A stretch of 64,000 nucleotides of DNA from Streptomyces sp. 6-11-2 (GCF_006540305.1 NZ_BJOR01000001.1:4588001-4652000); one strand, 5' to 3'; counted from the stretch's first letter, positions 10,205 through 20,096 are shown. Notes: a model not told the origin generated them from the letters alone. Translations and numbers: made by a program.

Positions 10205-11248
10205 ATGCGGGCTGTGGTGTTCGAGCGGTACGGGGAGCCGGCCGAGGTGCGCGAGGTGGCCGACCCGAGGCCCGCGGAGCACGGGGTCGTGGTGCGCGTC
10301 GAGGCGACCGGCCTGTGCCGCAGCGACTGGCACGGCTGGCAGGGCCACGACCCCGACGTCGCGCTGCCGCACGTGCCGGGGCACGAACTCGCGGGGACCG
10401 TCGAGGAGGTGGGCCCCCGGGTGACCCGCTGGCGGCCCGGCGACCGGGTGACCGTCCCCTTCGTCTGCGCCTGCGGCACCTGCCCCGCCTGTGCGGCGGG
10501 CGACCAGCAGGTGTGCGAGCGGCAGACCCAGCCGGGCTTCACGCACTGGGGCTCCTTCGCCCAGTACGTGGCGCTCGACCACGCCGACGTGAACCTGGTC
10601 GCCGTCCCCGAGGGCCTGTCCTTCGCCACGGCGGCCTCGCTCGGCTGCCGGTTCGCCACGGCGTACCGCGCGGTGGTCCAGCAGGGCCGGGCCGCCGCCG
10701 GCGACTGGGTCGCCGTGCACGGCTGCGGGGGCGTGGGCCTGTCGGCGGTGATGATCGCGGCGGCCGCGGGGGCGAGGGTGGTCGCGGTGGACGTGTCCGC
10801 CCGGGCCCTGGACCTGGCGCGGAGGTTCGGCGCCGCGCAGTGCGTGGACGCGTCCGACGTCGAGGACACGGCGGAGCGGGTGCGCGAGCTGACCGGTGGC
10901 GGCGCCCATCTCTCGCTCGACGCGCTCGGCTCACCCGCCACCTGCGCGGCCTCGGTGAACGGCCTGCGCCGCCGGGGCCGTCACGTCCAGGTCGGTCTGC
11001 TGCCCTCCACGACGGGCACCACCCCGGTGCCCATGGCACGCGCGATCGCCCTGGAACTCGAACTCCTGGGCAGCCACGGCATGGCCGCGCACGCCTATCC
11101 GGAGATGCTGGAGCTGGTACGGGCCGGTGTGCTGCGCCCCGATCTGCTGGTGACGTCGGCCATCCCGCTGGCGGCCGTCCCGGACGCGCTCGCGGCGATG
11201 GGCACGGCACCGGGATCCGGGGTCACGGTCATCGAGCCGTGGAGCTGA
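10205..11248 (+). CDS. Zinc-dependent medium-chain alcohol dehydrogenase
   Basis: 347 aa from ATG 10205 (purine-rich AAGGCGAGG upstream); longer in-frame extensions to 10124 look like non-coding translation. Catalytic zinc ligands: CRSDWHG (Cys ~38) and HVPGHELAG (His ~60 with Glu). The structural zinc loop has four cysteines in [17 protein letters not shown]. The Rossmann motif is [10 protein letters not shown]. It oxidises an alcohol or reduces an aldehyde with NAD(P); substrate not predictable. It is divergent from copZ, the CsoR box lying between them, and converges on the HTH gene at 11318 with a shared terminator. Confidence 0.9.
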   Translation: MRAVVFERYGEPAEVREVADPRPAEHGVVVRVEATGLCRSDWHGWQGHDPDVALPHVPGHELAGTVEEVGPRVTRWRPGDRVTVPFVCACGTCPACAAGDQQVCERQTQPGFTHWGSFAQYVALDHADVNLVAVPEGLSFATAASLGCRFATAYRAVVQQGRAAAGDWVAVHGCGGVGLSAVMIAAAAGARVVAVDVSARALDLARRFGAAQCVDASDVEDTAERVRELTGGGAHLSLDALGSPATCAASVNGLRRRGRHVQVGLLPSTTGTTPVPMARAIALELELLGSHGMAAHAYPEMLELVRAGVLRPDLLVTSAIPLAAVPDALAAMGTAPGSGVTVIEPWS

Positions 11249-11251
11249 CAT

Positions 11252-11282
11252 GACGGTGCCCCACCTCGCGTGGGGCACCGTC
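11252..11282. terminator. Bidirectional terminator hairpin
   Basis: A perfect 13-bp stem, GACGGTGCCCCAC with its complement, around the 5-base loop CTCGC, placed between two convergent genes (adh ends 11248, HTH gene ends 11318). Confidence 0.85.
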
Positions 11283-11317
11283 GGTCGAGGGGGCCGGGCC
11301 CGCGGCCCGGCGGCGTT

Positions 11318-11518
11318 TCAGTCGGCTCTGCGGCCGCGGTTGCCGGGCCGGGCGGCGACCCAGGCGCGGACGGTGTCGGCGTACCAGTAGGGCCTGCCGC
11401 TCTCCACGTGGTCGGGTGGCGGCAGCAGGCCGTGCTTGCGGTAGGACCGGACGGTGTCCGGCTGCACCCGGATGTGCGCCGCGATCTCCTTGTACGACCA
11501 GAGCCTTCGGTCGGTCAT
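11318..11518 (-). CDS. Small helix-turn-helix (MerR/AlpA-like) DNA-binding protein
   Basis: 66 aa starting at ATG 11518, which has GGGGAGG eight bases upstream. A winged HTH fills the protein: LWSYKEIAAHIRVQPDTVRSYRKHG is the helix-turn-helix, and RPYWYADTVRAWV the wing and last helix. The size and fold resemble excisionase/BldC-like small MerR relatives. Likely a site-specific DNA-binding regulator; target unknown. The unusually long empty region upstream (11519-12388) may hold its regulatory signals. Confidence 0.75.
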   Translation of the reverse strand: MTDRRLWSYKEIAAHIRVQPDTVRSYRKHGLLPPPDHVESGRPYWYADTVRAWVAARPGNRGRRAD

Positions 11519-12388
11519 GACGTGCACCTCCCCGCGCGCACCACGGCGGCGGCCGGAGAGGCCGTCGGGGGAGCCGGGCGCCGCGCTGGCGATCTCCAAG
11601 CCTGTGATCGGTGAACGACCCGGAGTGCGCACCGGCAAGCGGCTGTCGGCCGGGTGTGACCGGGGGGCCGCGTACCCGCGACATGCGTGACACGGCGGAG
11701 GTTTTTGTGACAGAGCTGAAGCAAGAGACCTACCTGCCCGGGGGTTTACGCGACCGGATGGCGGACCCTGTCGTCCGTATGTCCGGACAAACCATTGACA
11801 GGGGTCCGTGCCCGGCACTAGAACCGGGGGAACCGGGGGAGTCGAGGCGAAGGGAAGCCGAGGGCAGCCGATGGCGTGCGACCTGATCACCGCGGGGCCG
11901 TACTCGCCGGCGCGCCCGGGACGGCCCGTCCGGCCAGGAGTTTCCCCACCCGGGCGGCGAGGCACGCCGGGTGCAGACCCGCACGCGCCCCGTGGCGCCC
12001 GGGCACGGTACGCCTCCGGCACAGAACGCCTCCGGCGCGGGAGGCCGCTTCGCCCTGGCAGGAGCGAAGTGCGAGCGTCGACTCCCCGCCCGCTACGGCC
12101 CCGCGCCGGAGGTCCCGACAACCCACCGCGGGGCGGCGGCCGCCCGCACTCCGCCGGACCGCGGAATCCGCATGCCGTCCTCAGCGGGGCGCGTGCGGCG
12201 GACACTCCCACATGTGTCTACGTGGAGACGGAAACCGCAGACACAGTGTCGGGCGCGTCCTGGGCGCGTGCCTGGTGGGATGTACCTGTGGCCGGGACCG
12301 CGACGCGCCCGTCGCCGGTCACGGCACACGAGCTCAACGAACGGCACGTTTCGACCCGTCGCCGCCATCTGTGAAGGAGTAACCGGGC
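11519..12388. other. Long intergenic region before mmsA
   Basis: About 870 bases with no gene I can support. Open frames exist on both strands but are Arg/Pro-rich shadow translations without ribosome sites. One inverted repeat, TGTGTCT (12213-12219) and AGACACA (12239-12245), lies about 145 bases before mmsA and could be an operator or part of the mmsA promoter. Confidence 0.4.
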
Positions 12389-13891
12389 ATGACGAAGATC
12401 GTCAACCACTGGATCGGCGGGAAGACCGTCGAAGGCGCCTCGGGGACGTACGGGCCGGTCACGGACCCGGCGACCGGCGAGGTCACCACGAAGGTCGCGT
12501 TCGCCTCCGTGGAGGAGGTGGACGCCGCGGTCGCCGCCGCCAAGGACGCGTACCTGACCTGGGGCCAGTCCTCGCTGGCCCAGCGGACCTCGATCCTGTT
12601 CAAGTTCCGCGCGCTGCTGGACGCGCACCGCGACGAGATCGCCGAGCTGATCACCGCCGAGCACGGCAAGGTGCACTCCGACGCGCTCGGCGAGGTCGCG
12701 CGCGGCCTGGAGATCGTCGACCTGGCCTGCGGCATCAACGTCCAGCTCAAGGGTGAGCTGTCCACCCAGGTCGCCACCCGCGTCGACGTGGCCGCGATCC
12801 GGCAGCCGCTCGGCGTGGTCGCCGGCATCACGCCGTTCAACTTCCCGGCGATGGTCCCGATGTGGATGTTCCCCATCGCCATCGCGTGCGGCAACACCTT
12901 CGTGCTGAAGCCGAGCGAGAAGGACCCGTCGGCGTCCCTGAAGATCGCCGAGCTGCTGGCCGAGGCCGGGCTGCCCGACGGCGTCTTCAACGTCGTCCAC
13001 GGCGACAAGGTGGCCGTGGACCGCCTCCTGGAGCACCCCGACGTCAAGGCGGTCTCCTTCGTCGGCTCCACCCCGATCGCGCGCTACATCCACACCACCG
13101 CCTCCGCGAACGGCAAGCGCGTGCAGGCCCTCGGCGGCGCCAAGAACCACATGCTGGTGCTGCCGGACGCCGACCTGGACGCGGCCGCCGACGCCGCCGT
13201 CTCGGCCGCGTACGGCTCGGCGGGCGAGCGCTGCATGGCCATCTCGGCCGTCGTCGCGGTCGGCGCGATCGGCGACGAGCTGGTGGAGAAGATCCGCGAG
13301 CGCGCCGAGAAGATCAAGATCGGTCCGGGCAGCGACCCGTCCTCCGAGATGGGCCCGCTGATCACCAAGGCGCACCGCGACAAGGTGGCCACGTACGTGG
13401 AGAACGCCGCGGGCGAGGGCGCCGAGGTCGTCCTGGACGGCACCGGCTACACGGTCGAGGGCTTCGAGAACGGCCACTGGGTCGGCATCTCGCTGCTGGA
13501 CAGGGTGCCGACCAGCGCCAAGGCCTACCAGGACGAGATCTTCGGCCCGGTGCTGTGCGTGCTGCGCGTGGACAGCTACGACGAGGGCGTGGCGCTCATC
13601 AACGCCTCGCCGTTCGGCAACGGCACCGCGATCTTCACCCGCGACGGCGGCGCCGCCCGCCGCTTCCAGCTGGAGATCGAGGCCGGCATGGTCGGCGTCA
13701 ACGTGCCGATCCCGGTGCCGGTGGGCTACCACTCCTTCGGTGGCTGGAAGGACTCGCTCTTCGGCGACCACCACATCTACGGCAACGACGGCACGCACTT
13801 CTACACGCGCGGCAAGGTCGTCACCACCCGCTGGCCGGACCCGTCCGAGGCCCCGGCGGGCGTGGACCTCGGGTTCCCGCGCAACCACTGA
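12389..13891 (+). CDS. mmsA: CoA-acylating methylmalonate-semialdehyde dehydrogenase
   Basis: 500 aa, ATG 12389 after GAAGGAG. It converts methylmalonate semialdehyde to propionyl-CoA, or malonate semialdehyde to acetyl-CoA, in valine, thymine or inositol breakdown. ALDH signatures are present: GITPFNFPAMVPMWMFPIAIACGN (shown by its first residues GITPFNFPA), FVLKPSEKDP, the Gly-rich FVGSTPIA, and AYGSAGERCMAIS with the catalytic Cys. The Arg and Asn pattern fits the CoA-dependent MmsA/IolA branch rather than ordinary aldehyde dehydrogenases. Monocistronic with a strong terminator; the permease downstream may supply an amino acid substrate. Confidence 0.92.
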   Translation: MTKIVNHWIGGKTVEGASGTYGPVTDPATGEVTTKVAFASVEEVDAAVAAAKDAYLTWGQSSLAQRTSILFKFRALLDAHRDEIAELITAEHGKVHSDALGEVARGLEIVDLACGINVQLKGELSTQVATRVDVAAIRQPLGVVAGITPFNFPAMVPMWMFPIAIACGNTFVLKPSEKDPSASLKIAELLAEAGLPDGVFNVVHGDKVAVDRLLEHPDVKAVSFVGSTPIARYIHTTASANGKRVQALGGAKNHMLVLPDADLDAAADAAVSAAYGSAGERCMAISAVVAVGAIGDELVEKIRERAEKIKIGPGSDPSSEMGPLITKAHRDKVATYVENAAGEGAEVVLDGTGYTVEGFENGHWVGISLLDRVPTSAKAYQDEIFGPVLCVLRVDSYDEGVALINASPFGNGTAIFTRDGGAARRFQLEIEAGMVGVNVPIPVPVGYHSFGGWKDSLFGDHHIYGNDGTHFYTRGKVVTTRWPDPSEAPAGVDLGFPRNH

Positions 13892-13918
13892 CCCCCGACC
13901 GTCGCCGCAGGCGATGAC

Positions 13919-13953
13919 GAGGCCGTCCGCTATGCGGACGGCCTCATCTTTTT
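13919..13953 (+). terminator. Rho-independent terminator after mmsA
   Basis: GAGGCCGTCCG pairs with CGGACGGCCTC around a 5-base loop, followed by ATC and six T residues. One of the few classical U-tailed terminators in the window. Confidence 0.9.
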
Positions 13954-14203
13954 TCGGGTGCGCGCTACGGTTCCCGCACGCCCGTAAGGGCCCGAACAAT
14001 GGGCCGTTCGACGAGTGAATCAGTTGTAGATCGCCGTTTCGCCGCGAATTCCGTAGGTTAACGGCCATTGACTCAGCGGTTTTCGTTGATGTTCGATATC
14101 CGGGCCGGGAGCGGACGAGAGTGCTTACGACCGCGAACCGCCGGAGGCGATAGCGCGCTCCCCGGCCCCCTCACCTGTTGCACAAGTCGATCGGAACCGC
14201 TGC

Positions 14204-15622
14204 ATGACCGACATGCTCCGCTCTGTCGAGAACGCCGTCCCCGAAGTGGCCGGCAGTCCCACGGAGGCGACGGACAGCCCCACCAAGCTCAAGCGCTCCA
14301 TCGGGGTCGTCGGCGGCACCCTCCTCACCCTCTCGTGCGTGACCCCCGCCTCCACGCTGTTCGTGGTCGTGCCCGACCTTCTCGGCACGCTCGGCACCGC
14401 CACCGCCCTCACCATCGCCATCGGCTCCCTGCTGTGCGTCGCCGTGGCGTTCTGCTACTCGGAGCTGGGCACCCTCATCCCCAGCGCGGGCGGCGAGTAC
14501 GCCATGGTCTCGACCATGGCCGGGCGGCTGGCGGGCTGGCTGGTCTTCGTGCTGTCCCTGCTCGTCGTCATGATCGTCCCACCGGTGATCGCGATGGGCA
14601 CCGCGGACTACCTGGCGCCGATCGTGCACCTCGACCCGGCCTGGACCGGCGCCGGGGTGATGCTGCTGGCCACCCTCGCCGGTCTGCTGGACCTGCGTGC
14701 CAACGCCTGGATCACCGGCATCTTCCTGGTCCTGGAGGTCATCGCGGCGGGCGTGGTCGCGCTGCTGGGCTTCGCGCACAGCCACCGGGGCGTCGGCAGC
14801 CTGGTCTCCATGCAGGTGGCCGGCGCGGACGGGCACACGGACGCCGTGACGGCCATGCTCGTCGTCTCCGGGCTCGCCATCGCGCTCTTCGCCACCCAGG
14901 GCTTCTCCACCGCCGTCTACCTCTCCGAGGAGCTGGAGAACCCGCGCCGCAACGTCGCCCGCACGGTGCTCGCCACCCTCGCCATCTCCTCCGTGATCAT
15001 CCTTGTGCCGGTCGTCGCCATCACCATGGGCGCCTCGGACATCAAGGAGCTGACCGACGGCAACCTGAGCTCGATGGTGATCGCCTGGTCCAACTCCGCG
15101 GTCGGCACCTTCGTCAGCCTCTGCGTGGCCCTGGCGATCATCAACGCCGGCATCGTCATGGTCATCCAGAACTCCCGTGTGCTGTTCGCCTCCGCCCGCG
15201 ACAAGGCCTGGCCCTCGGCGGTGAACAACGTCTTCTCCCGGCTCGGCCGCTTCGGCTCCCCCTGGGTCGCCACCCTCGCGGTCGGCGTCCCCGGCGCGCT
15301 GCTGTGCTTCGTCAACCTGGACACCCTGTACGGCGTCACGGGCGTCTCGGTGACCGGCATGTACCTGCTCGTCGCGGTCGCCGCGCTGCTGTCCCGCCGC
15401 GGCTCCCACAAGCACACGGCCGCCTGGCGGATGCCGCTGTGGCCGACCGTGCCCGTGCTGCTCATCGCGTTCCTCGCCTACATCCTCAGCCGGCAGGAGA
15501 TCACCTACCTGCTGTGGACCGGCGGCATCATGGCGGTCGCCACCCTCTACTGGGCCTTCTACCTCCGCCCTCGCCGCGACACCCGCTGGCTGGTGTCGAT
15601 CCCGGAGGACACCCAGCCGTAG
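14204..15622 (+). CDS. APC-family amino acid permease
   Basis: 472 aa integral membrane protein with about 12 hydrophobic segments between residues 35 and 450. The first, GVVGGTLLTLSCVTPASTLFVV, is followed by GSLLCVAVAFCYSELGTLIPSAGGEYAMV, where the E-L-G-x-x-I-P-x-A-G-G pattern is the APC-superfamily substrate/cation-binding motif (first residues quoted in part). The N-terminal ~28 residues are polar and cytoplasmic. Substrate unknown; proximity to mmsA makes a branched-chain or related amino acid possible but this is inference. The ATG at 14204 has a poor ribosome site; ATG 14213 is an alternative. Confidence 0.85.
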   Translation: MTDMLRSVENAVPEVAGSPTEATDSPTKLKRSIGVVGGTLLTLSCVTPASTLFVVVPDLLGTLGTATALTIAIGSLLCVAVAFCYSELGTLIPSAGGEYAMVSTMAGRLAGWLVFVLSLLVVMIVPPVIAMGTADYLAPIVHLDPAWTGAGVMLLATLAGLLDLRANAWITGIFLVLEVIAAGVVALLGFAHSHRGVGSLVSMQVAGADGHTDAVTAMLVVSGLAIALFATQGFSTAVYLSEELENPRRNVARTVLATLAISSVIILVPVVAITMGASDIKELTDGNLSSMVIAWSNSAVGTFVSLCVALAIINAGIVMVIQNSRVLFASARDKAWPSAVNNVFSRLGRFGSPWVATLAVGVPGALLCFVNLDTLYGVTGVSVTGMYLLVAVAALLSRRGSHKHTAAWRMPLWPTVPVLLIAFLAYILSRQEITYLLWTGGIMAVATLYWAFYLRPRRDTRWLVSIPEDTQP

Positions 15623-15743
15623 GACGACGGGCGGCGTACCGCGTCCGCGGTACGCCACGGCGGCCCCGTACTCCCCGAGTAGGTGCCGAGGTTCGGTCCG
15701 GCGGCGGCTTCGGTTGCCGGTGGCGGCCCGTACCGTGGAGGAC

Positions 15744-18395
15744 ATGGATCTTCGACTGCCCGGATTGCGCGGGCTGCCGCGGTGGCCCCGGCGCCTGCTG
15801 GCCGCCGGGGCCACCGTCGTCGTCCTGGCCGGTGCCGGCACATGGACGGCGATCGCCTCCGACGACCCGCCCCCGGTGCACCGCACCGACCGGATGATGA
15901 CCACGGGCGACGGGGTGCGGATCGACACCTCGTACTTCACCCCGGCCACGTCCGGCCGCCACCCCGCCGTCCTGCTCGGGCACGGCTTCGGAGGCAGCAA
16001 GGACGACGTACGGCGGCAGGCGCAGGACCTCGCCAGGGACGGATACGCGGTGCTGACCTGGTCGGCGCGCGGCTTCGGCGGATCCACCGGCAAGATCGGG
16101 CTGAACGACCCCGAGGGCGAGGTCGCCGACGTCTCCAAGCTGATCGACTGGCTCGCGCGGCAGCCCGAGGTGCGGCTCGACGGGCCCGGCGACCCGCGCG
16201 TGGGCGTGGCCGGAGCCTCCTACGGCGGAGCGATCTCCCTGCTCGCCGCCGGACACGACCGCAGGGTGGACGCCATCGCCCCGGCGATCACCTACTGGAA
16301 CCTCGCGGACGCGCTCTTCCCGGGCGGCGTCTTCAAGAAGTTGTGGGCGGGCGCCTTCATCAACTCCGGCGGCGGATGCGCCAAGTTCGAGCCCGCGCTG
16401 TGCCGGATGTACGAGCGGGTCGCCGAGTCGGGCAAGCCGGACGCGGAGGCGCGCGCACTGCTCCAGGAGCGCTCGCCGTCCGCCGTCGCCGACCGCATCA
16501 AGGTGCCGACCCTGCTGGTGCAGGGCCAGACCGACTCCCTCTTCCCGCTCGGCCAGGCCGACGCCGCCGCCAGGGCGATCCGAGCGAACGGCGCCCCGGT
16601 CGACGTCGACTGGATCGCGGGGGGCCACGACGGCGGCGACATGGAGACCGGCCGGGTCCAGGCACGCGTGCAGAACTGGTTCGACCGGTACCTCAAGGGC
16701 GACAAGAACGCCGGCACGGGCCCCGCCTTCCGCATCACCCGCACCGGCGGGGTCGACTCCACCGACGGCCGGGCCCTGCTGCGGGGCGCGAGCGGCAGCG
16801 CGTATCCGGGGCTGGAGGGCGGGCAGCGGTCCATCGCCCTGCGCGGAGGCGAGCGGCGCTTCGAGAACCCCGCCGGAGCCAACCCGCCCGCCGTGTCCTC
16901 CCTGCCGGGCCTCGGCGGCTCCGGCGGTCTGGCCCAGCTGTCCTCGCTCGGCGTCGGGGTGTCCCTCGACTTCCCCGGCCAGTACGCGCGGTTCGACTCC
17001 GCGCCGCTCGGCGGCGGCCTGCGTATCACCGGCTCGCCCACGGTGACCGTCCACGTCACCTCGACCACCGACGACGCGGTGCTCTTCGCCAAGCTGTACG
17101 ACGTCGGACCGGGCAAGGAGCAGCCGGTGCTGCCCGCCCAACTGGTGGCCCCCGTGCGTGTCGAGGGCGCCAAGGCCGGCAAGGACGTCACCCTCACCCT
17201 CCCGGCGATCGACCACGAGGTGCAGAAGGGCCACCGGCTCCGCCTGGTGCTCGCCTCCACCGACCTCGGCTACGCCTCACCGGCCGCCCCCGCGACGTAC
17301 ACCGTCGGCCTGAAGAGCGACCTGAAGGTGCCGACCGCGCCGGGCGTGACCACCGCGGCGGCCCCGCTGCCCGGCTGGGTGTGGTGGCTGCCGGCGGCCG
17401 GCGCGGCGGTCGCGCTCGCCCTGCTGCTGACCTCCCGCCGCCGCACCGCCGCGCCCGCTCCCGACCCGGAGTCGGCCGACGTCCCGCTGCGGATCACGGG
17501 CCTGAGCAAGCGGTACGCGAGGTCGGCGGACCGGTACGCGGTACGAGACCTGTCGTTCCAGGTGGACAAGGGCCAGGTCCTCGGCCTGCTCGGGCCGAAC
17601 GGCGCGGGCAAGACGACCACCCTGCGCATGCTGATGGGCCTGATCCAGCCGGACGCCGGCGAGATCCGCGTCTTCGGCCACGCCGTCCGGCCCGGAGCGC
17701 CCGTGCTGTCGCGGGTCGGCGCCTTCGTCGAGGGCGCCGGCTTCCTGCCCCATCTGTCCGGCCGGGAGAACCTGGAGCTGTACTGGCGGGCCACCGGCCG
17801 CCCGGCCGAGGACGCGCACCTGGACGAGGCCCTCCGGATCGCCGGCCTCGGCGACGCGCTGGCCCGCGCGGTACGCACCTACTCGCAGGGCATGCGCCAG
17901 CGCCTGGCGATCGCGCAGGCCATGCTGGGCCTGCCGGACCTGCTGATCCTGGACGAGCCGACCAACGGCCTCGACCCGCCCCAGATCCGCGAGATGCGCG
18001 AGGTGATGATCCGTTACGCGGCCGGCGGCCGCACGGTGATCGTCTCCAGTCATCTGCTCTCGGAGGTCGAACAGTCCTGCACGCACCTGGTCGTGATGGA
18101 CCGGGGGCGGCTGGTGCAGGCGGGTCCGGTCGGCGAGATCGTCGGCTCCGGGGACACCCTGCTGGTCGGCACCGCCACCCCGGTGGAGGACCCGGTCGTG
18201 GAGAAGGTGTCCGCCCTGCCGGGCGTCGCCTCGGCACTGCGGACCGAGGACGGCCTCCTGGTCCGGCTGGAGACCGGCGGCACGGCGCGGGACCTGGTCG
18301 TGGAGCTGGTGCGGCTGGAGGTGCCCGTCGTCTCGGTCGGCCCCCACCGCCGGCTCGAAGACGCCTTCCTCACCCTGATCGGAGGTTCCGCATGA
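15744..18395 (+). CDS. Fusion: extracytoplasmic alpha/beta hydrolase - ABC transporter ATPase
   Basis: 883 aa. Residues ~15-35 form an N-terminal membrane anchor. Residues ~50-330 are an alpha/beta hydrolase of the X-Pro dipeptidyl-peptidase/CocE type: LLGHGFGGSKDD, nucleophile GASYGG (Ser ~159), acid QTDSLFP, His in GGHDGG. A beta-rich Xaa-Pro C-terminal-like domain follows to ~530. GWVWWLPAAGAAVALALLL (~545-570) is a second membrane helix. Residues ~590-883 are an ABC ATPase with GPNGAGKTT, YSQGMRQRL signature, LLILDEPTNGLDPP and the switch His in SSHLLSE. So the hydrolase should face outside and the ATPase inside. It overlaps the permease gene by ATGA (translational coupling). Confidence 0.88.
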   Translation: MDLRLPGLRGLPRWPRRLLAAGATVVVLAGAGTWTAIASDDPPPVHRTDRMMTTGDGVRIDTSYFTPATSGRHPAVLLGHGFGGSKDDVRRQAQDLARDGYAVLTWSARGFGGSTGKIGLNDPEGEVADVSKLIDWLARQPEVRLDGPGDPRVGVAGASYGGAISLLAAGHDRRVDAIAPAITYWNLADALFPGGVFKKLWAGAFINSGGGCAKFEPALCRMYERVAESGKPDAEARALLQERSPSAVADRIKVPTLLVQGQTDSLFPLGQADAAARAIRANGAPVDVDWIAGGHDGGDMETGRVQARVQNWFDRYLKGDKNAGTGPAFRITRTGGVDSTDGRALLRGASGSAYPGLEGGQRSIALRGGERRFENPAGANPPAVSSLPGLGGSGGLAQLSSLGVGVSLDFPGQYARFDSAPLGGGLRITGSPTVTVHVTSTTDDAVLFAKLYDVGPGKEQPVLPAQLVAPVRVEGAKAGKDVTLTLPAIDHEVQKGHRLRLVLASTDLGYASPAAPATYTVGLKSDLKVPTAPGVTTAAAPLPGWVWWLPAAGAAVALALLLTSRRRTAAPAPDPESADVPLRITGLSKRYARSADRYAVRDLSFQVDKGQVLGLLGPNGAGKTTTLRMLMGLIQPDAGEIRVFGHAVRPGAPVLSRVGAFVEGAGFLPHLSGRENLELYWRATGRPAEDAHLDEALRIAGLGDALARAVRTYSQGMRQRLAIAQAMLGLPDLLILDEPTNGLDPPQIREMREVMIRYAAGGRTVIVSSHLLSEVEQSCTHLVVMDRGRLVQAGPVGEIVGSGDTLLVGTATPVEDPVVEKVSALPGVASALRTEDGLLVRLETGGTARDLVVELVRLEVPVVSVGPHRRLEDAFLTLIGGSA

Positions 18396-19255
18396 GCACG
18401 CTCGCCGAGAGCACCGAGGTCGCCTCCGGTTACCGGGCGGGCCGCACCCTGCCCCTGAGGGTGGAGCTGGTGCGGCAGTTCAAGCGGCGCCGCACGCTCG
18501 TCATGGGCGGCATCCTGGCCGCGCTGCCCTTCGTGCTGGCCGTCGCCTTCGCGATCGGCGGCGGTCCGGGCGGCCGCAGCGGCCGGGTGACGCTGATGGA
18601 CACGGCCACCGCGTCCGGGGCCAACTTCGCCGCGGTGAACCTGTTCGTCTCGGCGGGCTTCCTGCTGGTGATCCCGGTGGCGCTGTTCTGCGGGGACACG
18701 GTGGCCTCGGAGGCGAGCTGGTCCTCCCTGCGCTACCTGCTCGCCGCGCCCGTGCCGCGGGCCCGGCTGCTGTGGTCCAAGCTCGTCGTCGGACTCGGGC
18801 TCAGCCTGGCGGCGATGCTGCTGCTGCCGCTGGTGGCGCTCGCCGTCGGCACGGCCGCCTACGGCTGGGGCCCGCTGGAGATCCCCACCGGCGGCGCGCT
18901 GGACGCGGGGACGGCGGCGCGGCGGCTGCTGGTGGTCGTGGCGTACATCTTCGTGTCGCAACTGGTCACCGCGGCGCTGGCGTTCTGGCTGTCCACCAGG
19001 ACGGACGCGCCGCTCGGCGCCGTGGGCGGGGCGGTCGGCCTGACCATCGTGGGCAACGTCCTGGACGCCGTCACGGCCCTCGGGCACTGGCGCGACTTCC
19101 TGCCGGCGCACTGGCAGTACGCCTGGGCCGACGCTGTGCAGCCGCACCCCGAGTGGTCCGGGATGATCCAGGGCACGGCGGTCTCCGTCAGCTACGCGCT
19201 GGTGCTGTTCGCCCTGGCCTTCCGCGGGTTCGCCCGCAAGGACGTGGTGTCCTAA
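18392..19255 (+). CDS. ABC-2 type transporter permease
   Basis: 287 aa with six hydrophobic segments and the N-terminal basic segment FKRRRTLVMGGILAALPFVL typical of ABC-2 permeases. The start ATG overlaps the stop of the upstream hydrolase-ATPase fusion (ATGA), so the two form one transporter. VASEASWSSLRYLLAAPVPR is the cytoplasmic coupling region seen in this family. Substrate unknown; the attached exterior hydrolase suggests a peptide, ester or drug-like compound. Confidence 0.85.
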   Translation: MSTLAESTEVASGYRAGRTLPLRVELVRQFKRRRTLVMGGILAALPFVLAVAFAIGGGPGGRSGRVTLMDTATASGANFAAVNLFVSAGFLLVIPVALFCGDTVASEASWSSLRYLLAAPVPRARLLWSKLVVGLGLSLAAMLLLPLVALAVGTAAYGWGPLEIPTGGALDAGTAARRLLVVVAYIFVSQLVTAALAFWLSTRTDAPLGAVGGAVGLTIVGNVLDAVTALGHWRDFLPAHWQYAWADAVQPHPEWSGMIQGTAVSVSYALVLFALAFRGFARKDVVS

Positions 19256-19282
19256 CCGCAGACGTTGTCGCACTGCCGGTTC

Positions 19283-19322
19283 TGCCGGTTCTGCCGGTCC
19301 GGCAGGATCGGCAGAACCGGCA
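19283..19322 (+). terminator. Terminator hairpin after the ABC permease
   Basis: A perfect 14-bp stem (TGCCGGTTCTGCCG with its complement) around a 12-base loop, starting 28 bases after the stop codon. The upstream arm contains a short tandem repeat of TTCTGCCGG. Confidence 0.85.
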
Positions 19323-19583
19323 TGTTCCGGACCTCGGCCACTTGGCTTTCCGAGGAAGCCCGTCACACCGGAGTGCTCTGGTCAACTGCGCGGCCACACC
19401 CTGGTTTCTCCCCTTCACCCCGCCGGTCGGCGGCGCGGACTGCTTGTGTGTTTTTTGGACTCCGTGATTTTCCGGAGTTTTGAATGCGGTGGCGTCCAAG
19501 CGGGTGAACCCCCGCAACCAAACATGCGGCTCCGGGTTGATGAGGGCGTAGGACTTGCGTCGCTACGAGGAAAGGAACGCGCA

Positions 19584-19842
19584 GTGCTCAAGAAGGCAGA
19601 GGTCGCCGCGGCGGCCGCCGCTTCTGTCGGGCACTTCGAGTCCGCTGTTCTCGCTGACCCGGGGGACGCTCGACAAGCTGTGCCTCGGCACGGGCGACAC
19701 CAGCGCCGGCGTGCTGCGGGCCGTCAACTCGGACCAGCAGAACCAGCAGTGTTCGGACACCTCCACTTGGGCCACGCGGGACGCCTCGCTCTCGCACCTC
19801 CTGGACAACCTGTCGACTCTCTCCGCCAATACCGGGAGCTGA
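19584..19842 (+). pseudogene. Rodlin gene remnant (deleted and frameshifted)
   Basis: GTG 19584 with GAGGAAAGGAA upstream starts MLKKAEVAAAAAASVG, the rodlin signal-peptide start. Shortly afterwards the frame is lost. The +1 frame then gives a recognisable rodlin C-terminus: SPLFSLTRGTLDKLCLG, then DQQNQQCSDTSTWATRDASL and SHLLDNLSTLSANTGS up to the stop at 19842. Compared with intact rodlins (about 130 aa) the mature N-terminal part and a short internal segment are missing. Intact rodlins arrange chaplin fibres into rodlets on aerial hyphae. The gene lies beside chaplins as rdlA/rdlB do in S. coelicolor. Translation in the first frame runs on without stop into the chaplin gene, which is accidental. 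Confidence 0.8.
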
Positions 19843-20096
19843 GCCGGGTCAGGTGGCCCATGGCCCCTCGCCGATTCGGCCGAGGACTGCCCGTGCCTTT
19901 CCGAAGAACTCTTTCCGGCAATGCAGTCGAGGGTGAATCGTATGGTCGCGAGGGTCAATCGAGTGAAGTGCTCGGCGACTCACGTTCCGCATTTTCCCAT
20001 TACGGCTGTTCCTCGTTCAGCATCACGACCGTATCGGTTGTGTTCAATCGGTTTCTGACCGTCATCGGGGCCTCGTCCCCAAGAAGGGAACATTTC

